DNA of 64,000 nucleotides from Anniella stebbinsi (Eukaryota; Chordata; Lepidosauria; Squamata; Anniellidae), in NCBI GenBank assembly GCA_029215795.1, contig JARDYH010000002.1, positions 271,196,310 to 271,260,309 of the forward strand. Direction: 5' to 3'. This document shows positions 10,266 to 20,289 of the stretch, one piece after another. The notes beneath the pieces are model-generated. The model ran no database searches. It was not told the origin of the DNA and worked only from the letters and a program-made list of their open reading frames with translations. The position numbers and the translations under genes were made by a program. The number at the start of each line of letters is the position of its first letter. Within the stretch, counting starts at the first letter, position 1.

Positions 10266-11185
10266 CCTTAACTATATTAGCCCTGGAACTGGTTTATTTC
10301 ATATTCCTCCCATTGGTCGCCCCCATACAGGTAGAATTGCTATTTTAAGGAATCTGGCTATATTTTAAAATGTTATAGATGGCTCTCTTGCTTTTTTTTT
10401 TTTTTAAAGGAACCTCCAGGGCATCTTGTGAGCTGAAATTCAGGATTTACTGGTTAGAATATCAGACTACAACTCAGGAGACATAGACCTCCATCACACC
10501 TAATTCCCCACCCTCGGTTTGCCTCCGCATTTTTTTTACCTCTGAGGCAGAAGCGCGTCAATCTTATGATCCTTTTCACCTGAATAATTGCTCTTATGCT
10601 CCACTCCATCCCTCCCCTTCTCTTTCTCCTTCCAGTCAGGTCCTGGCAGATGAGTACTTCAACCAGACTGCCTTTCTGCTGGGTAAAAATGGAACGACCC
10701 TTTAGTCTGGCTCTTTGGGGGCATCAAGGGACTACAGTCCTGTCTCTGCAGAGATTCAGGCATTGTATGATTTAAAAAAAATACTTTCGAGCCTGGGATG
10801 CAAGGTTTGGGTATTATATTGAGGCTTGGAGCCAGCTGCTGGGAGAGATTCCTTTTCCCTGCCAGGACCTGATGCAATCCATTTAAGCCCCCAGTTTCTT
10901 TAAAACTACACGGAGGCTTAGGGTGCATTGAATGTGCTTAGGGAAATAATCCAGACTTTTAGCGTTCTAGGAAAGGCTAGCGAAGAGGCGGGATGTCAAC
11001 AGGACATGCACAGCTGCAAATCCAAACACCAGGCATGGCGAGAGTGCACTAAATCGCTGATGTGATGGAGCTCAAACATTCAAATCCTATTTCACTGACT
11101 TGCCAGATTTCAATCTTTATATCCTACCCTTCTGTAAAATATTCAAGGGGGGTTGAACAGTAGTCAGGTTATAGCAGCAGTGTGA

Positions 11186-11440
11186 TTTTTATTTTTTATT
11201 TACTTATTTATTATTGCATTTATATCTCGCCTTTTTTCCTCCAAGGAACCCAAGGCGGTGTACATAATCCTCCTCCCATCTCCATTTTATCCTCACAACA
11301 ACCCTGTGAGGTAGGCTGGGCTGAGAGTCTGTGACTGGCCCAAAGTCACCCAGTGGATTTCCATGGCCAAGTGGGGACTAGAACCCAGATCTCCCGACTC
11401 CCAGTCCAACACTTTAGCCACTACACAACACTGGCTCTCT
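11186..11440 (-). mobile_element. tRNA-derived SINE, copy 1
   Basis: Read on the minus strand it begins with the tRNA-like head (AGCCAGTGTTGTGTAGTGGC, then GTGTTGGACTGGGAG) and proceeds through CCAAGGGT-type body sequence, GGTTGTTGTGAGGATAAAATG, GTACACCGCCTTGGGTTCC and an A/T-rich tail of TAAATA units. This is the same order as the plus-strand copy at 27650-27872. It is nearly full length. RNA polymerase III transcribes such elements and LINE enzymes copy them. Confidence 0.85.
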
Positions 11441-11479
11441 GTATGTAAAGGTTAGAGTGTCAATTAGGGCTAGAAAGAG

Positions 11480-11581
11480 CCCATTTCAAATCCACACTCA
11501 GCAATGAAGCTCTTGGGCTGTCAACTCCACCTAACCTACCTCACAGGGTTGTTGTGGGGATAAAAATTCAACAGCCATACA
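11480..11581 (+). mobile_element. tRNA-derived SINE body fragment, interrupted
   Basis: The words CCAACCTACCTCACAGGGTTGTTG and GGATAAAA belong to the SINE body. The copy stops at a foldback element (11582-11923), and SINE-like 3' sequence (GGAGAAAGGCGGGATAAAAAC, then AATAAATTAAATA) resumes at about 11924-11985. It lacks a clear tRNA head, so it was already truncated or diverged. Confidence 0.6.
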
Positions 11582-11923
11582 GAGCATCATCAGACGAGCG
11601 TTTTATCGCACGCTCCTGACTGCACACTCACAGTTTTTTGTGTGCCTTTTAGATGATGCCGTCCGCCTCCCACTCCTTCTGGCCTTCATTCCGTCACAAA
11701 ATAGACCCAGTAAATCAGATTATTTTTTTGAAACAAAATGTTCAGCCATTTCCTGCTTTGTGCAGGAAAAACAGTGCAATAAAAACACCCACTGAATGGG
11801 CCATGTGGTCATTGTTTACTTCCTCTTTCTTTCCCTGTGTGAAGAAAGAGGAAGTATCATGGGACAGAAGTGGGGAGAGAAGCGACGGTAAAGAAATGTG
11901 ATTTTCCCCGTCTGATGATGCTC
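11582..11923. mobile_element. Foldback MITE with GAGCATCATCAGACG ends, inside a SINE
   Basis: The left end GAGCATCATCAGACGAG and the right end CCCGTCTGATGATGCTC are inverted repeats. The interior has a second hairpin (CTTCCTCTTTCTTTCCC against GAAGAAAGAGGAAG). SINE sequence lies on both sides, so this is an insertion. The flanks ACA/ATA are only a weak match for a 3-bp duplication. The piece 38488-38590 resembles its interior (TTTACTTCCTCTTTCT with GCCATGTGGT upstream). Non-coding. Confidence 0.6.
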
Positions 11924-12309
11924 ATAAGCTACTCTAAGCACCATGGAGAAAGGCGGGATAAAAACAGAATAAATTAAATAGACAATAACATAATATACTG
12001 CTGAATTTGCACTGCTAATTATTTACCTCACATAACTTATGCACACATAAGCTAAAAGGTGTTTTTCCTCTACTACCAAAGGGGTCTAGCCACCTTAGTT
12101 ATAATTGTATCATATAGCAGCTATAACAACAAAAAAGGTAGAGTTGCCAGAATTCATGTTAGTTTTACTGCGGTAGAGATAGTGTTTTCCAAACAGTGAG
12201 TGTACAGCACTCTATCAGAGCCTTTTCTCAAAATACCGTTAGCAAAAAATGTATCATATAGTTGAGAAATATATAAGACTTATTTAAAAAAACAATGCTA
12301 AACAATTAA

Positions 12310-12410
12310 AGGTGCAGTCCTAAGCACACTTACAAAGAAGTGAGGCCCACTTAGATCAGTAGGGCTTAGTTTCGAGTAAACATGAATAGCACTAGGCTGT
12401 AATTCTAAGA
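12310..12410. repeat. Short dispersed repeat (GCAGTCCTAAGCACACTTAC type)
   Basis: The pattern GTGCAGTCCTAAGCACACTTAC..AGAAGTGAGGCCCAC..GTAGGGCTTAG..GTAAACATG matches the copies near 5200 and 22835. It is diverged and non-coding. Confidence 0.5.
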
Positions 12411-12419
12411 GTTTTTCCT

Positions 12420-13510
12420 GTTAGCCATAAGAACAGATAATTGGCTTAAGCAAGCTTTCTATGGTGCAGGGAGTGGGGAGGCTGTTGTGAGCCCCTTAAA
12501 GACGTTCTGGGTAGATGTAGGTCACTCAGTCTCTCCTTTAGGAAGCAAGAAGATACTGTTTTCAAGGCACTGTTGCATCTCAAGTCAAACAATAACAATC
12601 ACCATTATAAAACAATTTCAGCATTTAAATGTTTTACTACAACTGAAACAGGGCAGTATTGGGTTTTAAAACAAATAAACAAAGAAGTTCTGCCCATGTG
12701 CCACACACTTTTCCTCATTTCCAATGAACTCACACTTAGGGAACATAAAACACATAACGGACCCAGGCAGCAGGATAAAGGACACATGGAAGGCAGATAA
12801 TTACACTGATGTATACAAACATATTCTAAACACTATTATTCGGCATGCCTCCAGCCATCAGGGTACACATTGCTTTACAAATCTATCATCATCTCCCATC
12901 AACAAACATCCATAAAAATATGTCACACATCAAGGGGGTCATGACCTACTAGCAAGGCTGTGGCAAAAGGAGGGATGAAATGAGGGCAAAAATGTGACAA
13001 AACGAGAAGCCTTTTTTTAAAAAAAGCTTTATAAAGTTGACATGTTTTATAGATAAAGATGTAACATACTTTATAGGTAAAAGCATGTTACAAAGTTGAA
13101 ATGGTTTACAGGCAACCACTTCCCACATTAGAAATAACTGATCTATCCCCGAACATGCAGAGGGAAGGAGCAGCGGCAGGGAAGTGAAGGGAGAAACCCA
13201 GGCGAGCTTTGCACTGCATTTCTGGATACAGAAAGAAGACAGCCTGGACTTGATTTGCGCCACACGGCAACGGGAGAGTGGGTAGTAAATGCGGGTTTCC
13301 GAAGCTACCTTTCCATGCTATAACTCCGTTCTTGGAATTAAAAAAATGGAAGAGAGCCCCTTGACCATGCGCAGAGTGCATTCCCTAAAACAGCTCCCAT
13401 TCGCCTTCGAGTTGGGGATGGGCGTTCCAGACGTGACTTCCAATACCGTTTGAGATTCCTCCCCGGCTACACACACACACACGTTAGGCTCTCTGCACAC
13501 CTACAGGATG
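12420..13510. other. No exon recognised; probable intron 1 or promoter-proximal sequence
   Basis: Mostly unique-looking sequence of average composition that becomes GC-richer toward 13,400, with a (CA)n run at about 13,468-13,482. If the CpG island at 13.5 kb starts a leftward transcript, this is the beginning of its first intron. I see no other consensus-bounded exon. Confidence 0.35.
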
Positions 13511-13600
13511 CGTTTAATAACACGGACGCCCTACACGCCCGGCGCTCGCTCCCGTCTGCCTGTGCCTCCATTGCGGGGTTTCCTCCCGTCCCAGCCTTAC

Positions 13601-13790
13601 CTGAAGAGTCTACAGCTTGAGCGTTGGGTCTCTCTCTCTCTCCGGCTCCCGAGACAGCGAGACGGAAGCTCGGAGGAGGCAGCGCCGGCGGGGCAACGAA
13701 GAGGCGCTCCCCTCAGCCTAGTAAGCTGGAAAGTCAGGCCCCGTCCCCCGACTCCGCCCCGGAGTCCCGGCCCCGCCTCCTCCCGGCCAT
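13601..13790 (-). other. Putative first (5' UTR) exon with consensus splice donor
   Basis: On the minus strand the sequence CTCTTCAG|GTAAGG lies with its junction at 13601/13600, a full match to the vertebrate donor consensus. It is immediately inside the CpG island. The proposed exon runs from an undefined start site near 13,700-13,800 to 13601. No long frame continues through the junction: a minus-strand frame starting near 13,790 stops at 13,734. The exon is therefore probably untranslated. The start site is inferred, not seen. An RNA-seq junction would be decisive. Confidence 0.45.
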
Positions 13791-13801
13791 CAGACGCAGC
13801 G

Positions 13802-13815
13802 TGATGGCGTCATCA
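13802..13815. promoter_or_regulatory. CRE/ATF-like near-palindrome in the CpG island
   Basis: TGATGGCGTCATCA contains a GCGTCA half site (TGACGC on the other strand) inside a near-perfect palindrome. CREB/ATF-family sites of this kind are common close to the start of CpG-island promoters. Binding is inferred from the motif alone. Confidence 0.35.
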
Positions 13816-14081
13816 GAGCGCTTTCCCTCCCACGCCTTGCCTTGCCGTGCCCCCTCCGCCTCAGGAAAGTTCATTTCTCTTTTCCGCCTCAGGTGCTGTT
13901 TGTGCCAAGGTTTGCAGGGAGGTAGTGGTGTTAGTCTGCTGCTGCCGCCGCCTCCAAAGCCACAAAAGCACCTCAAGGATTGTCTATTTTTCCCCTTGGG
14001 CGTATAATTTTTCGTAGACCAAAGGTCCCTTTCAGCATGGTCATGAAGAAGTGTTAGCCTTCGCGTGCAGATTTATCTGCC

Positions 14082-14165
14082 CCCTATCTACACTACTGCT
14101 TTAAAACGGTTTATAACAGGTTAAAACTGTCATAAACCGTTTTAAAGCAGTAGTGTAGATAGGGT
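14082..14165. repeat. Short perfect-arm hairpin, CTATCTACACTACTGC family
   Basis: CCCTATCTACACTACTGC followed by TTTAAAACGGTTTATAAC is matched by its complement ending TAGTGTAGATAGGG, separated by about 13 bp. It is one of three foldbacks placed end to end beside the CpG island. Its GATCTACAC/TATCTACAC-type ends resemble those of 21953-22602 and 38064-38425. Confidence 0.75.
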
Positions 14166-14179
14166 TCTAATCTAACGGG

Positions 14180-14326
14180 GTCGGTGAATCCGCTCTGGGT
14201 TTCAGTCAGAACCACTCCGAGCTCTAAAGGGACACTGGAGTTTGGACTGATTCTGACTGAAATCCAGTTCAGCACCTTGGATAGCTTCTTTAGTGTTCTT
14301 ATTGAAACCCAGAGCAGATTCACTGG
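14180..14326. repeat. Foldback repeat with GAATCCGCTCTGGGTTTC arms
   Basis: The left arm GGTGAATCCGCTCTGGGTTT is complementary to the right arm TGAAACCCAGAGCAGATTCA. The middle also pairs partly (TCAGTCAGAA against TTCTGACTGA). Non-coding; probably a small MITE. Confidence 0.7.
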
Positions 14327-14329
14327 TAG

Positions 14330-14450
14330 TATCCAAAGTTAGTCTTATGTAAAGTAGGCCCATTAAAATGAATGGGATTTAATTTAGTCACAACTAACAA
14401 ATCCCATGTTTTTCAATGGGTCTACTCAAAATAGGACTAACACTGGATAC
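14330..14450. repeat. Foldback repeat with GTATCCA..GTTAGTC ends
   Basis: GTATCCAAAGTTAGTC at the left is the complement of GACTAACACTGGATAC at the right, and the centre carries paired CCCATTAAAATGAATGGG and CCCATGTTTTTCAATGGG words. Third member of the cluster beside the CpG island. Non-coding. Confidence 0.7.
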
Positions 14451-14875
14451 CCACTGCCCCACTGACGTTGGAGCCTCCAGACCCCACTGGGGTGTATAGA
14501 CGCCTGTCAAATGACACAGGTAAATTAAGTTGGCAGACCTGCCAAGTCATAGTAACCTCATGTATCTGATGAAGTGGACTCTGCTCCACAAAAACTTATA
14601 CCACAATAAGTGGTATATGTGGTTGTCTTCATCCTGTCACAAGACTGTTGTTTCGTTCTAAGAAAGACTAAGCAGATTCGTAGCTTTTGTGTACTGCAGT
14701 CCAACGCTCCACCCAAGAGGGTATACAAACTCTTGGGTTCTTCCAAGTTAGACTTATTGAAATTGAAAGGCATTAACATCCAAATAAACGTGTCATAGCT
14801 TTATACAATGAGAATAAGAGTAAGATTTGGCAAAGAAGCCTCTGTGTTTTTTCTTCACATTCAGCAATAATCCGG

Positions 14876-15030
14876 TGTTCTCACAAGTGATCATGCTCCA
14901 GTGCATGTTTACCCAGTAAAAATGAGTTCCCACTGTGTTCAGTGGGATTGCTCCTATATAAGTATGTATATTTTGCAGCCTTATCAGTCTATGCATCTTT
15001 ACTTGGAAGTAAGTCTTACTAAGTCTTAAT
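14876..15030. repeat. Short dispersed repeat, one to two diverged copies
   Basis: The segment has GTGCATGTTTACCCAGTAAAAATGAG, then TTCAGTGGGATTGCTCC, followed by ATGCATCTTTACTTGGAAGTAAG. These are words of the same family as 5200-5320. Confidence 0.45.
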
Positions 15031-15039
15031 GAAATCTGC

Positions 15040-16200
15040 CTCCAAATAATTGTGCATGGAATTATTGTAGACTATTTACTTATTGACAATATGCATATGG
15101 CATTCCATAAAGTTCTCTGGGCATCTTACAATAAACAAACATAAAGCCAATCTGCAAACAAAATCAAAATACAACATTTTGGGTAACCTTTCTCCCGCCA
15201 ATTATTAATGTGGGATATAAAGCAAAAGTGTGTTATTTTAAAGTCAAATGTATATTTTAGCTAAATGATCTTCAATCACTGGGTAGTCATAACTGAATCA
15301 AGTCCTTATAATCATTATAATCTTTTGAAGAGAGAAAATTGTAAGGAAAAAGCTGAAAGAAAAGAAGAAAGAATGACAAAGGAGAGAGGAAAAATAATAT
15401 AATTTTAAGCAGGTTGCATATTGCAAGCTGTGATTAAAGATGGGTTGGGTTCAGAATGATCGTAGGACACTGTTCTTATCATTGCAAGTTTTACATTTAC
15501 ATTTCAGCATTTGGAATACCCTTCTTGCTTAACATTCATTACACGAAGAACCTAAACTAGTTTAATGGTTGTGACCAGGGTTGCCAAATTTCCCCCCTCA
15601 ACACAACTAGGACTTTGAAAGTGGCTGGATATGCAGCAATCGACAGATTATAATGTTTGCTTCATGTCATGATAAGTGTGACCTGATAATATCTGCAAAT
15701 CAATCATCTGTTGAATGCACAGGAGTAAGCCAGGTCTTTTTTCCTGATCAGTTGGCAATAAAGTGTTCAATATTCTTCATTATTTTAATTGTTATATCTA
15801 ATTTTAAAGCTATTAGCTGCCTTGAAGGGCCAATAGCACAGAAATGGAATACAAATATTTAAATAAATAGACAAATCCTTGGCAGAGCTTCTCTGCTTTA
15901 ACTTGCAGAGTTTTATAGGCAGAACATTGTCTATTATCATTGCAGTAGGTTTTTCCATTACTGCATGTTCATGCCAGGAAAAGATCAGCAACAGCGCAAT
16001 CCTGTACATGTTTATTCCAAAGCAAGCCTCATCAAGTTCAATGGGTCTTACTTACAGATAAGTGTCTATAGCACAGGTGGCCAACCTGCAGCCCACATGC
16101 AGCCCTCAGCTGTTCTCTGTGCAGTCCGCAGAGCCCCAAGGAGCTCCGCCCAATTTTCCCCACTGCCCAGGTGATCAGCCATCATCTGGGCAGTGGGGAA
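15040..16200. other. No gene seen
   Basis: AT-rich sequence with LINE-like 3' tail words near 15,760-15,860 (GGCAATAAAGTG and TAAATAAATAG) and another short-repeat copy at about 15,985-16,065. No exon or RNA gene recognised. Confidence 0.35.
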
Positions 16201-16205
16201 CAGAT

Positions 16206-16550
16206 CACTGCCTCTACAAGAGAGGTTTAATGCTCTTTGAAGTCTCATTAAAAAATTTACCTCCACACCAGCGGAGCGCAAATGGGGCGTAGAGGCGCGT
16301 TATCTCTCCGATTATGCGCATTATCGAATGTGCGTTAAATCGCGAGCTTTATTTTGCTCCGTCCGTTAAAGCGCATTTTGACTGTGTGAATATGCGCTTA
16401 TGCGCATTAACTATTTGTAAAGCGCATTTTGGACATCCTTTAATGCGCTTCGCCGCCTCTCGTGCAGAGGGATTAGGCGTAAATGCGCTTCCACGATTAT
16501 GCGCATAATCGCCTAACCAGCCGCAAAAGCGAATCTTTGTAAAGGGGACC
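16206..16550 (+). mobile_element. Harbinger-like MITE, family H, copy 2
   Basis: The sequence matches the 355-bp family from CTGCCTCTACAAGAGAGG to TTTGTAAAGGGGACC with small deletions (345 bp). The 3-bp flanks do not match, so the ends have decayed. The shared open frame is present as 64 codons (16314-16508), shortened by a stop. The surrounding sequence (16080-16200) has its own hairpin around CACTGCCCAG..CTGGGCAGTG. Confidence 0.8.
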
Positions 16551-16559
16551 TGTTCCAGT

Positions 16560-17490
16560 GCTGTTATTCTTAGCAGGGAAACAGCTATCTTTATCAGATT
16601 CACTGGAAGGGGAGGGTTTAATCTCAGCCCCCACTCCAGCAGTTCCTGAAGAAAATATCACTATTTCCCCGCTGCTCACATGCCTGTATGTGAATCATGT
16701 GTGTGTATGTGAATGGTGTGTGTATGTCTGTGAGACTGGGTGTGTCTTGGCACCACACACCACTAGCCCCACCACTGCGGCCTCCGCGAAGTTCCTCAGC
16801 CACCAGTATAGCCATCAACCTAGAAAGTTTGCTCACCCCAGTCTATATACAACTGTTAAAGGCATAAGAGCACAAGAAAAAGAAGGAAGTTGGCAGATAA
16901 TGTGCTGGGAACTGTAACTTTTTAAATCACTGAGAATTCTGTTCGAGATCCTTAGCATCCCCACAGAGCAAACAGAGATTTTTCAACACGGTCACAAATC
17001 AACAATCCCTATGATACATTGGGAGACAAAGTCATGCTAGTTAGAAATATTTCATATTGATTTATCATTATACTGTGCATGTGCCCTGAATGGGCTGACC
17101 TAACATATGTCAGATTGAGCTTTAAGAATGCTTTTAAACCTTTTACAATCACCCGCATAGTTCACTTTTTGAATCCTGAGGGTGCTTTGATCCAAAACCC
17201 ACTTAACTGAAGAAAATAAAAGTCATACTGATATAACTGAAGATTACTTGTAAATAGTAGGCTGAATTACTGCTAAAATAAAGCTAATGCCAGATTCAGG
17301 TTTCTCCTTTCGATATAACAGTTTACAGACTACTTTGAAAGATAAAAGAAGCACTCATTGGGCTGGTAAAACACCTTGGTTCTGCTGATCCATCTGCACA
17401 AATCTGACTTCCTCATGTATTATAGATACAAATGTTATGTGTTAAAACAAAAATAATAAAAATTTTCAAGCTAATATTGGATCATGACAT
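16560..17490. other. No gene seen
   Basis: It contains a GTGTGT-rich stretch near 16,695-16,745 and otherwise unremarkable AT-rich DNA. The 119-codon frame at 16558-16917 has no recognisable domain and low-complexity composition; it is not called. Confidence 0.35.
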
Positions 17491-17494
17491 TAGC

Positions 17495-17760
17495 CTTCAC
17501 AATGCTATTATAAATAGTATAAGATTGTGGAATAATCTCTCTGGGGTCCCTTCTCTGCTTATGGTTAGGCAGGCAGCTAAGACGTTTTTGTTCCAGCAGG
17601 CTTTCAATCTGCAATGGCTGTCATGCCCTGTTTTATATTGGTTTTGTATTCTGTTTATATTACGTTTTTACTGTCTGAATGCTTTATTTCTATTGTTTTA
17701 ATTTTGTTAAATCACTTTACGTATAAACACAGGACATAAATATGGTGAATCAAATAAGTT
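17495..17760 (+). mobile_element. L2-type LINE 3' fragment
   Basis: Translation around 17510-17630 gives IRLWNNLSGVP..VRQAAKTFLFQQAF, the familiar end of reverse transcriptase in L2-like LINEs (LWN-LP...FK..KT-LF). The 3' UTR that follows (TTTTATATTGGTTTTGTATTC, then a T-rich stretch) also fits. 5'-truncated. Confidence 0.65.
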
Positions 17761-18181
17761 CCTTGTTAAACTGTTTGATATAACGTCAGACATAAAATAC
17801 ACCTTGAATAATATATCACCTTGAAAAGGGAAATGAGAAGCACCATGGAGTTAACAAAGATTTTAATCCAATGTACCACACATCTGCAGACAAACAGGCA
17901 AGCAATTATTAATAGGGTGAGAGTTCTATCATCTGTTTTCCTCCAGAGCATTAAATTAACATTGTTTACACTTTGCTGTTGTTGTTGCTTATAAAAAGAC
18001 TAATGATCAATACACAAAGACTTTCACAACTGTATGGTTCATTTAGAAAGCAGACACCAAGAAAATATCAGGAAAATGGGTTTGCATTAATATAAAAAAT
18101 GTTGCTGAACATGTTTGAAGAAATGCCAGAAGGGTACTGGAAGAAATACTTATGCTGACATTCATGATGTACTTCATAGAC

Positions 18182-18400
18182 AGGGTTTGGATGACACAAT
18201 AACCCACGATGGGTTAAATAATCCATGGTGGGTTATTTAACCCACCGTGAGTTATCGTATTGTGTGGTGAGTTTTTTTTAACCCATGGTATTTTGTCAAA
18301 ATAACCCATGCAAATAACCAATGATGTGCAGAGTGGGTTATTTAAACTACCATTGGTTAGCGTGTTGTGTGGAGGGCACCGTTGCTTATTTTCGTAGGCT
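18182..18400. repeat. Foldback-rich repeat with AACCCA(C/T)..TGGGTTA words
   Basis: The words AATAACCCACGATGGGTTAA, TGGTGGGTTATTTAACCCACC and TTAGCGTGTTGTGTGG produce multiple hairpins. The outer words (ATGACACAATAACCCA, TATCGTATTGTGTGG) recall the T family and the 44.9-kb element. Ends not defined. Confidence 0.5.
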
Positions 18401-18506
18401 ACAGCTGTCAGAGTGGCGGCTGCCACTCTACTCAAGCTGGCAGAACTCTATTTTCAGCAGATGGAATACAAGCAGGAGGACTGAGAGGAGGGAGGGGGAT
18501 GAGTTA

Positions 18507-19013
18507 GGCTCAGTTCAGACGACACATTAGGCAACGGAGATGGAGGGGAACAATCGTCAGTTGTGTTGCTTATTGTGTCATCTGGAGGGCAACACACAAC
18601 GCACACACAACTGACAGTACGTTAATCAGGCACTTTAAACAACGGAGTGAAACAACGGGCTTGCACGTTGTTTAGCCCGAAGCCCCGTTGTTTAAAGTGT
18701 CGTCCGAATTCAGCCCCCCTCTCTCCGTGGACTATTCCGTTTCGGAATAGAGTTCTGCTGCCTAGAGCAGCCCAACCCCCCCGGCCGCTCTATGCAGCCG
18801 GCAGAACTCACGGTGCCTGCTGGGATACGGCTGGAGGACACATGGAGGAGAGGCTGCAACCAAAATGGCTGCCGCAAGTTCGTAGCAGCCAGGCCGTTTG
18901 CCTGTGCCAAGCAGTGCTGGCTGCAGCATGTCGTCTGTGAAGCTCCTCCTGCCTAACGCATGGTCAATACGTTATTTACCCCCCGTTGCTTAATATGTCA
19001 TCCGAACTGAGCC
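18507..19013 (+). mobile_element. Long-form T-family MITE, copy 1
   Basis: The ends are GGCTCAGTTCAGACGACACA and the complement GTCATCCGAACTGAGCC. The element is 507 bp. An internal hairpin (TAAACAACGGAGTGAAACAACG against TTGTTTAGCCCGAAG..CGTTGTTTAAA) follows the left end, then a GC-rich core of about 230 bp absent from the short form. Flanking trinucleotides (TTA, ATT) do not match. The inverted copy at 56151-56656 is collinear. Both copies share an open frame in the core reading RNRVLLPRAA..PRPLYAAGRTH. No known domain. It may be captured host sequence or chance. Confidence 0.75.
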
Positions 19014-19048
19014 ATTCACTCACTGGCCCACAACTTGGTTATCTTGCT

Positions 19049-19155
19049 ACTTAGGGTGCAATCTTATGCACTTTTAGACAGAAAAAAGTATGGCTGGTTG
19101 GGGAATGCTGGGAGTTGTAGGACCTTTTCCATCTATATAGGCATATGACTGTGCC
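19049..19155. repeat. Diverged copy of the GTGCAATC..TTTTAGACAG foldback
   Basis: GTGCAATCTTATGCACTTTTAGACAG, then TGGGAATGCTGGGAGTTGTAGG, then a decayed right arm. The intact version is at 39307-39434. A single arm is also visible at 3680-3720. Confidence 0.55.
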
Positions 19156-19159
19156 CTAA

Positions 19160-20100
19160 GACAGTCAGTTTTGGCAAGCATTATACTGTGCACTCCACTT
19201 TCTAAAAGGACCGGAACACCACTTCAGGTGGGATATATATAATTTTTGCCAGGCAACTGCCTTTTACAATTTACTTCTAATGAAGAATTGTCCTTCTTCC
19301 TGTCACCATCCTTGAAAGCTTTTGATCATGAAGCATTCTGCTTCCCAGCAGAATAGATGAAGTCATGTTTTATACATAAGCCCAGCTTCCTCCCCAGTGC
19401 ATATGGCTCCACGAGACCACCTGTCCCTGTGTGTTACTGTAAAAAGCACAGGTGCCGATGCTTATAATAGGGAGAAGCTAAAAATACTGCATTCAGCCCC
19501 ATCAGAATGTTTGTCTATATATTGAGCTTCGCTTTCTGTTTTACAAGCTAGAGAAAAAACCTACATTAATGGTTTGATGGAAATGATTATTGCATTACAG
19601 TAAGCTTTGTATAACTTTGCAATTGCAAATCGCAGAGCCCAAGCATTGCCAATATTATTTTTTATCCTTTAGCATGAAAAGGCTGTGATTTTGCACAGTT
19701 TACATACTTGTTGCTGTCAGATTGCATTATCAACTTTTGTGTAACTAGATCCAGGTGAATAACCTAAATAAATACAGGAATGGCATTGTAGCATGTGATT
19801 AAAAAAATATCTAGCAAACAAAATGAGAGGATGACAGGATCACCAGTCCTGAGAATACAGAGTAAAACATGCTCCATTTTCCTTTCATGCTATAATTTCC
19901 TCTGTCCAAGAGCAAGGTGGCCATATTTCCTATTTTCCAGAGGACAGTCCTCTATCTGGAGGCATTCTCTATTTGAAGGGCTGTCCAGTCCAAGTCGAGT
20001 GATTTAAGGATAAAAAACCACAAGATGGGAGACCAGCGGGTGCCTTGAAGTTTCCCATCAACAGTTAGCACCTGGACAGCAGACTGACTGCATAGGCACA
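19160..20100. other. Unique-looking AT-rich DNA with one unclassified repeat arm
   Basis: The part 19540-19770 is AT-rich with no repeat seen, and could be an intronic or intergenic regulatory element. The part near 19,915-20,010 (GGTGGCCATATTTCCTATTTTCC) resembles ends of the W family at 39.6 and 54.2 kb. No gene. Confidence 0.3.
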
Positions 20101-20105
20101 CAGGT

Positions 20106-20274
20106 AAGGTGACCATATGAAAAGGAGGATAGGGCTCCTGTATCTTTAATAGTAGCATAGAAAAGGGAATTTCAGCAGGTGTCATTTGTATGCATGCAGT
20201 ACCTGGTGAAATTCCCTCTTTATCACAACAATTAAAGCTGCAAGAGCCTTGCCCTCTTGACTAGATACAAAAGC
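20106..20274. mobile_element. Half-length (monomer) M-family MITE
   Basis: It contains one outer arm (GGTGACCATATGAAAAGGAGG ... TTTCAGCAGG) and one inner arm complement (CCTGGTGAAATTCCCTC ... GCCCTCTTGA) and then stops. It is therefore exactly the first half of the dimeric 318-bp form. The partner half-element lies at 38650-38810. Confidence 0.75.
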
Positions 20275-20289
20275 TTCCAATCTCCTCAC

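Larger units (their letters stand above)
13515..13870. promoter_or_regulatory. CpG island, likely promoter of a host gene
   Basis: This is the densest run of CpG dinucleotides in non-repeat DNA of the window. It holds GC-box type sites (CTCCGCCCC at 13752-13760, CCCCGCCTCC at 13771-13780), a TC run, and no TATA box, which is the usual make-up of a broad vertebrate promoter. A minus-strand splice donor at its left edge (next feature) suggests transcription to the left. Divergent transcription to the right cannot be excluded. The open frames across it (60-127 codons on both strands) are expected in GC-rich DNA and show no protein family I recognise. The gene is not identifiable because no coding exon is visible. 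Confidence 0.65.

Noticed and set aside
13624..14007. 127-codon plus-strand frame across the CpG island
   Set aside because: GC-rich DNA is open in several frames at once on both strands here; composition is arginine/proline/serine-rich with no family, and the splice donor is on the other strand.
16558..16917. 119-codon frame after H copy 2
   Set aside because: Passes through a GT-rich simple repeat; no domain and no conservation evidence.
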